The notes beneath the pieces were generated by a model. That model saw only the letters and a program-made list of their open reading frames with translations, ran no database searches and had not been told where the DNA came from. Shown piece after piece: positions 1 through 8,350 of a stretch of DNA of 64,000 nucleotides. A program made the position numbers and the translations under genes. This stretch comes from Verrucomicrobiia bacterium. Its GTDB lineage: Bacteria > Verrucomicrobiota > Verrucomicrobiia > JADLBR01 > JAIBCM01. Numbering within the stretch: the first letter of the stretch is position 1; each line of letters starts with the position of its first letter. The stretch spans positions 211,604 through 275,603 of the forward strand of contig JAIBCM010000004.1 of the NCBI GenBank assembly GCA_019694135.1, written 5' to 3'.

Positions 1-894
1 CAGATCGCGCATTTCACCGACCATAATTACGTCCGGATCTTCGCGCAATGAGGCGCGCAAAGCAGTGGCAAATGATTTGGAATGATTGCCGATTTCGCGT
101 TGGGTGATATGGCAGTTGATCGGACTAAAGGCGTATTCGATGGGATCTTCCAAAGTGATAATGTGATCGTGGCGTGCACGATTGACTTCTTGCACAAGGG
201 CAGCAAGGGTAGTGGATTTACCACTTCCCATGGGGCCGGTGACTAAAACAAGACCGTTTGTGTATTGAGTGAGAAGTTTTAGTTGATCAGGTAATTCTAA
301 TTCTTCCATGGTGCGGATATGCGGATTGATCAAGCGAAATACGGCATCGTAACCGCGACGTTGTTTAACAATACTTGTTCGGAATCGGCCTAGATGCGAT
401 GGAGCATAAGAAAAATCGCAATCGCCTTTTTCTTTTAAGCGATTTTTTTGTGTTTCGTCTAAAAAATTCATTACCAATTTCTCTGTATCGGCCGGTTGTA
501 AAGGTGAGGCTTCAGGCCAAATCGGTTGCAACACACCGAAACGTCGCATAAGGGGTGGTGCTCCGACGCCAAGATGGATGTCGGAGGCTTGAAATTGTTG
601 AGCGACGCGCAAGTAATCGTCCACGTTTTGACAGCTTTGTGAGGAAGCAGAAGGCTCACCTAACGTGGCAGTAGTGGGATCGGCGATAGAGGCTTGATTT
701 TGGGATTCGGTGATGGCGTCGCGAAACTTTTTTATTTGCTTTTCATTTAGCAGTTGTTGTTCCTCCAGAAAATCCAAGGCCGAAGCGCCGGGAAGTTTTG
801 CTAGAGCGGTTTCTACTGCTGCTTTTTGTTCAGGAGTAATCCAACCTTGTTCCAACGAAATGGAAAGCACGTAATCATTATACTGAACCGACAT
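1..894 (-). CDS. pilT: PilT-like twitching/type II secretion ATPase, C-terminus beyond window
   Basis: The reading frame opens with ATG at 892-894 and stays open to base 1 (298 codons), so the C-terminal part is outside the window. Residues 1-90 form a helical leader resembling the N-terminal domain of GspE/PilB ATPases. A PilT-type PAS-like domain follows (ASDIHLGVGAPPLMRR around residue 122). The Walker A motif GPMGSGKST is at 220-228, ITLEDPIEY shortly after it, and the PilT signature VGEMRD is at the last residues before the edge. The family is a hexameric cytoplasmic ATPase that retracts type IV pili. The leader makes it longer than classical PilT, so a pilus-assembly or secretion paralogue is possible. 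Confidence 0.9.
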   Translation of the reverse strand, partial: MSVQYNDYVLSISLEQGWITPEQKAAVETALAKLPGASALDFLEEQQLLNEKQIKKFRDAITESQNQASIADPTTATLGEPSASSQSCQNVDDYLRVAQQFQASDIHLGVGAPPLMRRFGVLQPIWPEASPLQPADTEKLVMNFLDETQKNRLKEKGDCDFSYAPSHLGRFRTSIVKQRRGYDAVFRLINPHIRTMEELELPDQLKLLTQYTNGLVLVTGPMGSGKSTTLAALVQEVNRARHDHIITLEDPIEYAFSPINCHITQREIGNHSKSFATALRASLREDPDVIMVGEMRDL

Positions 895-953
895 AAAAAA
901 AGTTTATCGGACTGCTAAGGCAAGGGAAGAAAATAGTGAATTGATTTAATATC

Positions 954-1379
954 CTAAAACAAACGGAATCGTGGGCTGGTTAAAAAATAAATGCTTGCCC
1001 CATAAAAAAGAATGATAAGAATTTGTGCCCAAAGATAAGTCTGACTCAGGTGTCCGGTGCATAGGTTAATGATCCAGATCAATAAGCTGAACCCAATCAC
1101 GGCAGCCAAAGCATAGCAAGCCCAAATTCGATCTGCCATAATTTCCACGGCGCTTAATATCATTCCTAAGGGAACCAAAAAAAAGAATAATTTTGTTGTG
1201 CCAAACAACTTAAAACAAACGGTGAAAGGGACGGCCAAATAAAAGCCGACTGCTAACATGTTTTTTACTGCGTGGGGCATAAAGCCACCGATTCCCAAAG
1301 ACCATATTCCTTCGATTAGGACTAAAGCACAAAAAGCGGCCCAAACGAGGTAAATGAAACCAAATATTTTTGATACCAT
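954..1379 (-). CDS. Small integral membrane protein, unknown function
   Basis: A 141-aa protein starting with ATG. It is almost entirely hydrophobic, with about four predicted membrane spans near residues 5-25, 38-60, 62-80 and 88-106, and a further hydrophobic stretch at 115-132. Charged residues are rare and sit in short loops. I see no catalytic motif and recognise no family. It lies 59 nt upstream of the PilT-like gene's start and 85 nt after the AsmA-like gene, all on the minus strand, so cotranscription with either is possible but not shown. Confidence 0.6.
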   Translation of the reverse strand: MVSKIFGFIYLVWAAFCALVLIEGIWSLGIGGFMPHAVKNMLAVGFYLAVPFTVCFKLFGTTKLFFFLVPLGMILSAVEIMADRIWACYALAAVIGFSLLIWIINLCTGHLSQTYLWAQILIILFYGASIYFLTSPRFRLF

Positions 1380-1464
1380 AGACTAGTAATAAATAATTAG
1401 AGCCAAAAATCGAATAAAGTCGAGTTTGCTTTTTAATGGTCGAAGGTTGCTAAACTTCAGTTTT

Positions 1465-3564
1465 TTAGTCGGTATCGAATCCTAATAAATTTCCCAGCCA
1501 CCAACTGATGCCACGAAACGCTAATCCCAAAAGAGTTAAAGGATGTCGAAAAAGCACTTTTTTGATTTGAGAAGAAAGGTCTTCTTGAGGGTTTTTAAGA
1601 GTTCCCGAAAGTCTGACAGTAGCCCAGCAAAGACCATCTTGTTTCTCTTTGAAAACGGTAGTTTCGGCTTCGGGTAGCCATCGTAGTGATTCAGCTGGTA
1701 ATCCGACTTTGAATTTTCCTGACAAGGTTTTATTTGGATTTAAAATGAAATAGCCTTTTAAGCCGAATTTGTCTTTGGCGAGAAGATCGATGTTAGAGAA
1801 ACGAATATGTCCCTTCGCAAGTTTTTCCCATTGTAATGAAGCGCGATTAAAGGTGAGATGACGAAAAGTGGGGTCTTTTAAAAATCTGCTTAGCGATTTG
1901 AGAAGAGCAAGGTTAGTCGCTTTGCCTTGCTCAATACGCAAAGCGCCTTTTCCTGAGCCTTTTTCCCAATCATCTTTCAGTCCTGACCAATTAATCGTGC
2001 CTTGTGCATTTCCCGAAAGATGGTTTTTCAATCTTTCGGGAAGAAATGTTGTGATGGAATTCAAATGAAATTTGGATGTGAAGTTTAATCGTTGGGTCGC
2101 GAAATAATCCAATTTTCCTAATATTTGAAAATAGTTTGGGGCGTCAAACTCAAAGGAAGTGGCTTGAAAATTTTTTTTCCAATAAACAAAGTTGGCTCTT
2201 GCTTTTTTAAAGAAAAAATAATCGGGACAACGAAGAGAGTAAGTGTTTAACATGTTTTTTAAACGCTGAGGCGTCAATAATTCTGCGCCATCAAGAATGA
2301 CATGGCCGGAGGCTTGAGAGCCTTCAATTTCTCGCAAAAGACCTTTCCACCAGAGTTTGCCGCGTAATTCTGCTTTCAAACGAGGTTTTAGGGTCATAGC
2401 TACCCAACGAGCAAGTGGCATGTCTGAAAAGCGCAGAGAAAATTCGCCTTCACTCGTTTTCCAATCATAGGCGGCCCAACCTTTCAAATGCATTTTATTG
2501 CGAACACGTAAATCTAACTCATCCACTTGAAAACGATCGTTACGGTAATCAAAATGGCATTGAGCTTGATCAAAATCCATTCTTAGCAAATCAGGATTTT
2601 TGTAGCGTTTTGCAATGGCTTCAAGCCAGGGCCAGGCTTCTAAATGTGTTTCTAATAATTTTAATTCGCCTGTGGAAGTGGTATTTTTACCAGAGGAATC
2701 GGTTTCCCAACGCATATTGCCTGTGATCAGTCCTCGCAAACGATCGTGTAAAAGAGGGGGTAGGGTTTGCGCAAAAGGCAACTTTTCCACGGCAAGCTGA
2801 GCGGAAATACTTTTATCGTTTCGCATGCCGATACGGCCTCGCAAGTTGACTCGCGAAAGATTGGTGCTTTGTCCTAGTAGAATGGCTTCTTCGATATCCG
2901 CTTTATCTCGTGTGATAAAAAGATTTAATTTTTTTACTGTTAAAGGGGGTAAAAGAGGGAAGTAGAGAGTGCCGTTTTTAATGGAATATTTAAAATCTTG
3001 GCCGATCATGGTCGCATCGATATGGACTTGATGCAAAATGCCCGTTCCGTTTTGAAAAGGAAACTTCACCTCAGCATTGGGACAGGTGATTTGAGGGCAA
3101 TAAAATCGTTGAGGCATTAACCAAGCATACCAAGGACGCTTTTCCTTAGAGGGCTTTATTTTGATAGCATCATTGGGAGCGCGTAATACGAAATGGCCGC
3201 TTGCCACATCAATGCGATCCAATTGCCAGACACCTCGAAAAATAGCTGTGGGATTAAACACAGCTTGAATATTCGTGGCTCCAATGAATCCGATGGCTTC
3301 TCCGGGCCACCCCGTTGCTGAAAAATAAGGAGTGGAAATTTTCCAGCCTTCCAAAGATAGAGGGCCGAATGCACCTTTGACTTTTATCGCATTTGAAACA
3401 GCGTGGGATAGGCTCGAATGGATAGCTGGATTTTTGACGAGTTTTGGCAGGCGAGCTATTATCAAAGTATAAGTGAAATATAGGACAACGGAGCCAATAA
3501 TTGCCAAAGTGCTAAAAATTAAAATTTTTTTTCGCTTTTTCAAAACGTAATAAAACGCTAACAC
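1465..3564 (-). CDS. AsmA-like envelope protein
   Basis: A 699-aa protein with a basic N-terminus and one membrane anchor (about residues 12-35), followed by a long beta-rich extracytoplasmic region. The C-terminal half has alternating short beta segments with 'GKLDYFATQRLNF' and 'RLSGTLKNPQED' type motifs, as in the AsmA/DUF3971 group. These are thought to bridge the periplasm and carry or regulate lipid transport to the outer membrane. The likely start is GTG at 3562-3564, as no upstream ATG is in frame. It is divergent from the VOC gene with 33 nt between starts. Assignment is by architecture and fold pattern rather than a catalytic motif. Confidence 0.65.
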   Translation of the reverse strand: MLAFYYVLKKRKKILIFSTLAIIGSVVLYFTYTLIIARLPKLVKNPAIHSSLSHAVSNAIKVKGAFGPLSLEGWKISTPYFSATGWPGEAIGFIGATNIQAVFNPTAIFRGVWQLDRIDVASGHFVLRAPNDAIKIKPSKEKRPWYAWLMPQRFYCPQITCPNAEVKFPFQNGTGILHQVHIDATMIGQDFKYSIKNGTLYFPLLPPLTVKKLNLFITRDKADIEEAILLGQSTNLSRVNLRGRIGMRNDKSISAQLAVEKLPFAQTLPPLLHDRLRGLITGNMRWETDSSGKNTTSTGELKLLETHLEAWPWLEAIAKRYKNPDLLRMDFDQAQCHFDYRNDRFQVDELDLRVRNKMHLKGWAAYDWKTSEGEFSLRFSDMPLARWVAMTLKPRLKAELRGKLWWKGLLREIEGSQASGHVILDGAELLTPQRLKNMLNTYSLRCPDYFFFKKARANFVYWKKNFQATSFEFDAPNYFQILGKLDYFATQRLNFTSKFHLNSITTFLPERLKNHLSGNAQGTINWSGLKDDWEKGSGKGALRIEQGKATNLALLKSLSRFLKDPTFRHLTFNRASLQWEKLAKGHIRFSNIDLLAKDKFGLKGYFILNPNKTLSGKFKVGLPAESLRWLPEAETTVFKEKQDGLCWATVRLSGTLKNPQEDLSSQIKKVLFRHPLTLLGLAFRGISWWLGNLLGFDTD

Positions 3565-3597
3565 GAGCTAAGTCATAAGAAACTAAAAATTAAAGAA

Positions 3598-4023
3598 ATG
3601 AACCAATCCATTCTTCATATTGCTTTAATGGTAAGGGATTATGATGAGGCAATAGATTTTTATACGCGCAAGTTGCATTTTATTTTGGTGGAAGATACTT
3701 ATCAACCCGCGCAGGATAAAAGGTGGGTTCTTATTGCTCCACCGGGTTCTCGTGAAACCACTTTATTATTGGCTCGAGCTGTTACACCTGAACAAGAAAG
3801 TTTTATTGGAAATCAAGCGGGTGGAAGAGTTTTTCTTTTCTTAAAGACGGATGATTTTTGGAGAGATTATCTTGATATGAAAGCCAAGGGGATCAAATTT
3901 ATTAGAGAGCCTAAACAAGAGGATTATGGAACCGTAGCAGTTTTTGAGGATTTATACGGACATCGTTGGGATTTAATTGAGTTCAATCGAGATCATTCGA
4001 TTATTACGCACATGATAGAATAG
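3598..4023 (+). CDS. VOC (glyoxalase/bleomycin-resistance) family protein
   Basis: A 141-aa protein with two beta-alpha-beta-beta-beta modules typical of the vicinal oxygen chelate fold. The first opens with HIALMVRDYDEAIDFYTRKL (His7). The second ends with YGHRWDLIEF (Glu128 in the metal-ligand position). Relatives include glyoxalase I, dioxygenases and antibiotic-binding proteins. The substrate cannot be read from sequence. It converges on the allantoicase gene, with 11 nt between the stops, so it is not in that operon. Confidence 0.85.
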   Translation: MNQSILHIALMVRDYDEAIDFYTRKLHFILVEDTYQPAQDKRWVLIAPPGSRETTLLLARAVTPEQESFIGNQAGGRVFLFLKTDDFWRDYLDMKAKGIKFIREPKQEDYGTVAVFEDLYGHRWDLIEFNRDHSIITHMIE

Positions 4024-4034
4024 ATTTAACGATT

Positions 4035-5033
4035 TTACTTAGCTTTTCCAATAATTCGCAATCGACTAACCCCGCCGTCCGGGAATATATTAAGTTTCAC
4101 GTGTGTGCAAGAGCCGATCGATTTTAACTCTTTTTCAAAATAATGTTGAGTATGCGCTTGCAATTTTGTTTTAGGCAAAATTTCTTTCCATTCAACTTGA
4201 TGATAAGTCAAACCGTCAACAGCAGTGTCTGGCAAATAGCAACCTTCTAAAGAAGCCGTGTCAGGATAATTTCCTTTAAAATGGTTGGTATCGATTTCAA
4301 TCTTTTGAATTTCACCAGGAAGACCGAGTTTCACAATGCTCCAATCAAAGCCGGGTCCGCGTCGTCGTCGTGTTTCCCAACCTTCTCCCATATTCGCGGC
4401 ACGACCGGGCATGATAAGATTATCTTTCGGACTAAAAAACATGTCACTGCAAGCTGTTACAATACCGCCATTTTCTAGCGCGGCCAAATCCAGCACTTGA
4501 TCTTTTTTCTGGCCCAAATCAGGAATGACCTCGCCATACACGCGAAAACGGGCCACACCGCCGTCGGGATAGATGTTAAGTCGGAGGTGAGTCCAGCGTT
4601 CATGGTTACCCACAGCAAAAAGATTTTGAAAACCCGGTCGCAGCGGTGATTTAGGAAGAATTTCTTTCCATGCCCACGTCTCTGGCGAACCGCTTTCCTT
4701 TTCCACTGCACACGCGTCAATAGAAGCGTAAGCGGGATTATTTCCTAAAAAATGATTGGTATCGATATCGACACCATGAATTTTGCCAGCTAATCCCAAG
4801 CGAATGACGCACCAATCATGACCCGGAACTCGTTTGCGTCGACTTTCCCAGCCGTCCATCCATTTACCATTTTCAGTGAACTTATCCGGTATAAAAATGC
4901 CTCGACCCGGTTTTAATAAATTTTCTTTGGGCGCAAAAAAATCGTCACTAGCGAGCAACGTTTTACCGCCAATTTTTTCTGCAGCCAGATCGACTAATCC
5001 CACAAAGGCTGCGCTTTCTTTTGAAATATCCAT
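4035..5033 (-). CDS. alc: Allantoicase (allantoate amidinohydrolase)
   Basis: A 332-aa protein hydrolysing allantoate to ureidoglycolate plus urea in the cytoplasm. The family's internal duplication is clear. SDDFFAPKENLLKPGRG and GWESRRKRVPGHDW in the first half match SDMFFSPKDNLIMPGRA and GWETRRRRGPGFDW in the second. IDTNHFLGNNP and IDTNHFKGNYP are paired the same way. Length matches known allantoicases. It is the last gene of the malate synthase, OHCU decarboxylase, HIU hydrolase, allantoicase series, 31 nt after uraH. Uricase, allantoinase and ureidoglycolate lyase are not in this window. Confidence 0.95.
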   Translation of the reverse strand: MDISKESAAFVGLVDLAAEKIGGKTLLASDDFFAPKENLLKPGRGIFIPDKFTENGKWMDGWESRRKRVPGHDWCVIRLGLAGKIHGVDIDTNHFLGNNPAYASIDACAVEKESGSPETWAWKEILPKSPLRPGFQNLFAVGNHERWTHLRLNIYPDGGVARFRVYGEVIPDLGQKKDQVLDLAALENGGIVTACSDMFFSPKDNLIMPGRAANMGEGWETRRRRGPGFDWSIVKLGLPGEIQKIEIDTNHFKGNYPDTASLEGCYLPDTAVDGLTYHQVEWKEILPKTKLQAHTQHYFEKELKSIGSCTHVKLNIFPDGGVSRLRIIGKAK

Positions 5034-5064
5034 AATGTTTTAAGTTTAAGTTTGAAAAAATTAT

Positions 5065-5424
5065 TTAACTTCCGCGATAAGTGCTATAAGCCCACGGCGA
5101 AGCGAGTAAAGGAACATGATAAGAAGCTGAAGCATCCGAAATATTAAATCGAATAGGAACTTGATCGAGGAAAGGGGGCTGAACCAGCAGCGTTGACGCC
5201 TTTGTAGAAAAGTAACCCGCAACATCAAAAACTAATTCGTAGCGCCCAACTTTCATCTCATTTTCGTTCAAAAGTGGCGCATCCGTGCGACCATCCTGAT
5301 TGGTTTGCACGGTTTTTAAAAGTTTTCTTTGATCTCCCTGATATTGCCAAAGTTCAATGCGAACACCTGCTGCGGGTTTCCCATGAACGGTGTCTAAAAC
5401 GTGAGTGCTAAGTTTAGCTGCCAT
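5065..5424 (-). CDS. uraH: 5-hydroxyisourate hydrolase (transthyretin-like)
   Basis: A 119-aa protein converting 5-hydroxyisourate, the uricase product, to OHCU. The family hallmarks are intact: N-terminal [16 protein letters not shown] with His8, Arg46 in DGRTDAP, His103 in YHVPLL, and the diagnostic C-terminal tetrapeptide YRGS. Members form a transthyretin-like homotetramer. There is no signal peptide, so it is cytoplasmic. It sits 9 nt after uraD, consistent with cotranscription. Confidence 0.95.
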   Translation of the reverse strand: MAAKLSTHVLDTVHGKPAAGVRIELWQYQGDQRKLLKTVQTNQDGRTDAPLLNENEMKVGRYELVFDVAGYFSTKASTLLVQPPFLDQVPIRFNISDASASYHVPLLASPWAYSTYRGS

Positions 5425-5433
5425 ATTTTTATT

Positions 5434-5946
5434 TTAAAATTTGTCCGTTATTAAATCGCGTAAACGAAATTCTGCAATTTTATAAATTTCTTCTAAAGCA
5501 GTTTTCATTTCTTGTTCGCGACTGTTTTGTAGCCGATTTTTAAAACCGTTCAAGATTGCTTCTTTTTTATTGAGCCGTGCGCAAATGATAAAGGGAAAAC
5601 CAAATTTTTCGCGATAAGCACGATTATTATTTTGAAAAAGCTGAATTTCCTCCGTCGAAAGTTGAGTCAAACCTGCGCTGGTTTGTTCCTGAGTGGAGGC
5701 TTGAGTCAGCTTACCTTCCAAAGCTATTTTCCCAACGAGATCGGGGTGAGCGTTGAGAAGCGCCAACTGTTTTTTTTCCGACGATTGAGTAACAATCTTA
5801 CAAAGTTTTTGATGCAATTCAGAACCACTAGAAAAAGGTTGAAATTTCCATCCCTCTTCCGCAATCCATGGCGAATGTTCAAATACTCCGCCAAAGATTT
5901 TAGTGAATTCGCTTTGCGAAAGTTGATTGATTTCAGATAGGGTCAT
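5434..5946 (-). CDS. uraD: OHCU decarboxylase
   Basis: A 170-aa protein from ATG at 5944-5946. A longer frame extends back into malate synthase, but this ATG lies 1 nt past the malate synthase stop and gives the family's usual N-terminus (MTLSEINQLS). It decarboxylates 2-oxo-4-hydroxy-4-carboxy-5-ureidoimidazoline to S-allantoin. Visible family motifs are NAHPDL with catalytic His67, Glu87 and the following SAGL, and FGFPFI at 115-120. The C-terminal IAEFRLRDL segment is also typical. Tight spacing on both sides indicates an operon. Confidence 0.93.
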   Translation of the reverse strand: MTLSEINQLSQSEFTKIFGGVFEHSPWIAEEGWKFQPFSSGSELHQKLCKIVTQSSEKKQLALLNAHPDLVGKIALEGKLTQASTQEQTSAGLTQLSTEEIQLFQNNNRAYREKFGFPFIICARLNKKEAILNGFKNRLQNSREQEMKTALEEIYKIAEFRLRDLITDKF

Positions 5947-5947
5947 A

Positions 5948-7531
5948 TTAATCCAAATATTCGTAAGCGGGCAGGGTAAGGAAATCACTAAATTCTGCGC
6001 TTTTTGACATGCGCGAAAAAAGTTCTACTGCCCGATCAAAATGGCCGTTTTCATAGCGTTCCTTGCCGATTTCGTTTTGAATTGTTTTTAGCTCTTGAGG
6101 CACTAGCGAATCATAAAGTTCCGCAGTGACGATTTGGCCATTAGTCAGTTTGGCGCCGTAGCGCAGCCATTGCCAGACTTGCGCGCGTGAGATTTCCGCT
6201 GTGGCGGCATCTTCCATCAAATAATAAAGCGGCACACAACCTAAACCGCCCAGCCAAGCTTCCAAATATTGGATGCCCACGCGCAAATTGGTTCGAAAAC
6301 CGTCTTCGGTCATGGTGCCATCAGGCACTTTGAGTAAATCTTTCGCTGTAACTTGAACATCATCGCGTTGGCGAGAAATTTGGTTGGCTTGAGGCATGTG
6401 TTTGTCGAATGCTTGTAGCGCTACGGGGACTAATCCGGGATGTGCTACCCAAGTGCCATCGTGACCATCCGTGGCTTCGCGTTCTTTATCCGCGAGTACT
6501 TTTGCTAAAGCGGCTTCATTGGCTTGGGGATCATTTTTAATTGGGATTTGGGCAGCCATGCCTCCCATGGCGTGCGCGCCGCGTTTATGACAAGTCTTAA
6601 TAACATGCAAAGCATACGAGCGCATGAAATGAGTTGTCATAGTCACTTGCGAGCGATCCGGTAATAAAAAACGGGAATGATTTCTCAATTTTTTAATGAA
6701 ACTAAAAATATAATCCCAACGACCACAATTGAGTCCTGCTGAATGATCGCGAAGTTCATAAAGAATTTCTTCAGCTTCAAATGTGGCAAGAATCGTTTCA
6801 ATTAGAACGGTTGCTCGCACGCTACCACGCGGAATTTTGAGAGTGTCTTGCGCGAAATTAAAAACATCGTTCCAAAGACGCGCCTCGAGATGGTTTTCCA
6901 TTTTTGGCAGATAAAAATAAGGGCCAGAACCTTTATCCAAAAGGGCGCGCGCATTATGAAAAAAGAAAAGAGAAAAATCGAAAAGACTTCCTGAAATGGG
7001 TTTGCCTTGCCACAAAACATGTTTTTCAGGTAAATGCCAACCACGAGGTCGCACCATGAGCGTGGCAATTTTTTCTTTCAGCGCATACTGCTTGCCATTG
7101 GGTGCTGTAAAGTCAATCTTGCGTTGGATTGCGTCGCGAAGATTGATTTGGCCTTCGATCATATTTTCCCAGGTTGGTGAACTGGCATCTTCGAAATCGG
7201 CCATGAAAACTTTCGCGTCGGAATTTAACGCATTAATGACCATTTTGCGATCAACAGGGCCAGTGATTTCTGTGCGACGATCTTGTAAATCTTTGGGAAT
7301 AGAAGCGACCTTCCAGTTTCCTTGTCGAATCGATTCGGTGCTCGCAAGAAAATCAGGTAGTTTGCCCGCGTCCAATTCCTTTTGGCGTTCGACTCTTTTT
7401 TGGAGCAGAGCATCGCGCCGATCCGAAAATTCTTTCACGACTTGTGAAACAAAATGTAAAGCCTCCGGGGTCAGAATAGTTTCTGAACCTTTTACCGGAG
7501 TTCCGAGAAGGGTTAAATCTGAAGCAGACAT
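5948..7531 (-). CDS. aceB: Malate synthase A
   Basis: A 527-aa protein, the usual length for isoform A. It condenses glyoxylate with acetyl-CoA to malate in the cytoplasm. Signature motifs seen are [13 protein letters not shown] (109-121), [13 protein letters not shown] (159-171), the loop with Glu245, and [18 protein letters not shown] (261-278). It is the first gene of the ureide cluster. Because allantoate degradation yields glyoxylate, this malate synthase probably serves purine-derived glyoxylate. Isocitrate lyase is absent here. A 94-nt gap separates it from the response regulator upstream and may carry its promoter. Confidence 0.97.
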   Translation of the reverse strand: MSASDLTLLGTPVKGSETILTPEALHFVSQVVKEFSDRRDALLQKRVERQKELDAGKLPDFLASTESIRQGNWKVASIPKDLQDRRTEITGPVDRKMVINALNSDAKVFMADFEDASSPTWENMIEGQINLRDAIQRKIDFTAPNGKQYALKEKIATLMVRPRGWHLPEKHVLWQGKPISGSLFDFSLFFFHNARALLDKGSGPYFYLPKMENHLEARLWNDVFNFAQDTLKIPRGSVRATVLIETILATFEAEEILYELRDHSAGLNCGRWDYIFSFIKKLRNHSRFLLPDRSQVTMTTHFMRSYALHVIKTCHKRGAHAMGGMAAQIPIKNDPQANEAALAKVLADKEREATDGHDGTWVAHPGLVPVALQAFDKHMPQANQISRQRDDVQVTAKDLLKVPDGTMTEDGFRTNLRVGIQYLEAWLGGLGCVPLYYLMEDAATAEISRAQVWQWLRYGAKLTNGQIVTAELYDSLVPQELKTIQNEIGKERYENGHFDRAVELFSRMSKSAEFSDFLTLPAYEYLD

Positions 7532-7625
7532 AAAAAGAATTAACGGAAATTTTTCTTAAAAGACAAGCCGATGTTTTTAGTTACTTGCTAGCACTTTCGC
7601 CAGCACAGCCAGAGAGGTATTTGAG

Positions 7626-8345
7626 TTACTTCGCCTTTTTTATTTTTGTCGAGGAGTCGGTCAATGGTATATTAAGTTTATAACCGACACCATGAACGCT
7701 TTCTAAAACGTTCTCATCAATTGCTGTGCCCAATTTTTTTCGGAGTTTTACAATTGTTTGATCCAGAGTGCGGGTGGTGCCGTAATAGTCGTAGCCCCAA
7801 ACTTCATTTAGGAGACGATCGCGCGATAAAACTTCGCCAGGATGTTTGAAAAAAAGCTGCAAAACTTTTAACTCTTTCGGGGTTAATGGGTGCACGATTT
7901 TTCCGCGACTGAGTTGAAACGTTTTGGGATTAATCGTGGATTGGCCAATGGAAAAGACCCCGTCATGAACTGCAGACAAAGGTTGACGTCGACGCAGTAA
8001 GGCATGAATGCGCGCTTGCAATTCGCGAACTCCAAAAGGTTTTGTAACGTAATCATCGGCGCCCAAATCCAGTCCAATGACTTTATCCAATTCCTGGCTT
8101 TTTGCGGTTAACATTAAAATAAGCGAAGAGACTTTTCTTTGGCGCAGCGTTTTGCAGATGTCGTAACCACTTACTCCAGGCAACATGATATCGAGCACGA
8201 TGAGGTCGGGCTTGAATTTTTCGCATCGTTCAATCACTTGATCGCCACGATCGCAGGTTGCGATTTCAAAATCGTCTTGGAGCATTTCTTCCAAGCCCAG
8301 ACGAATGCTGGGATCATCTTCTACAATCAGGATTTTTGTTTTCAT
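7626..8345 (-). CDS. OmpR/PhoB-family response regulator
   Basis: A 239-aa regulator from ATG at 8343-8345. A TTG nine bases upstream would overlap the kinase stop by 4 nt. The receiver domain has the acidic pair at D10-D11, phosphoacceptor Asp52 in LIVLDIMLPG, and Lys102 in DDYVTKPFG. A winged-helix DNA-binding domain follows (about 135-228), with LTPKELKVLQLF and RTLDQTIVKLRKKLG. It should be phosphorylated by the adjacent kinase and control transcription. It is the third gene of the VWA, kinase, regulator order. Its targets cannot be inferred. Confidence 0.93.
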   Translation of the reverse strand: MKTKILIVEDDPSIRLGLEEMLQDDFEIATCDRGDQVIERCEKFKPDLIVLDIMLPGVSGYDICKTLRQRKVSSLILMLTAKSQELDKVIGLDLGADDYVTKPFGVRELQARIHALLRRRQPLSAVHDGVFSIGQSTINPKTFQLSRGKIVHPLTPKELKVLQLFFKHPGEVLSRDRLLNEVWGYDYYGTTRTLDQTIVKLRKKLGTAIDENVLESVHGVGYKLNIPLTDSSTKIKKAK

Positions 8346-8350
8346 AAATT

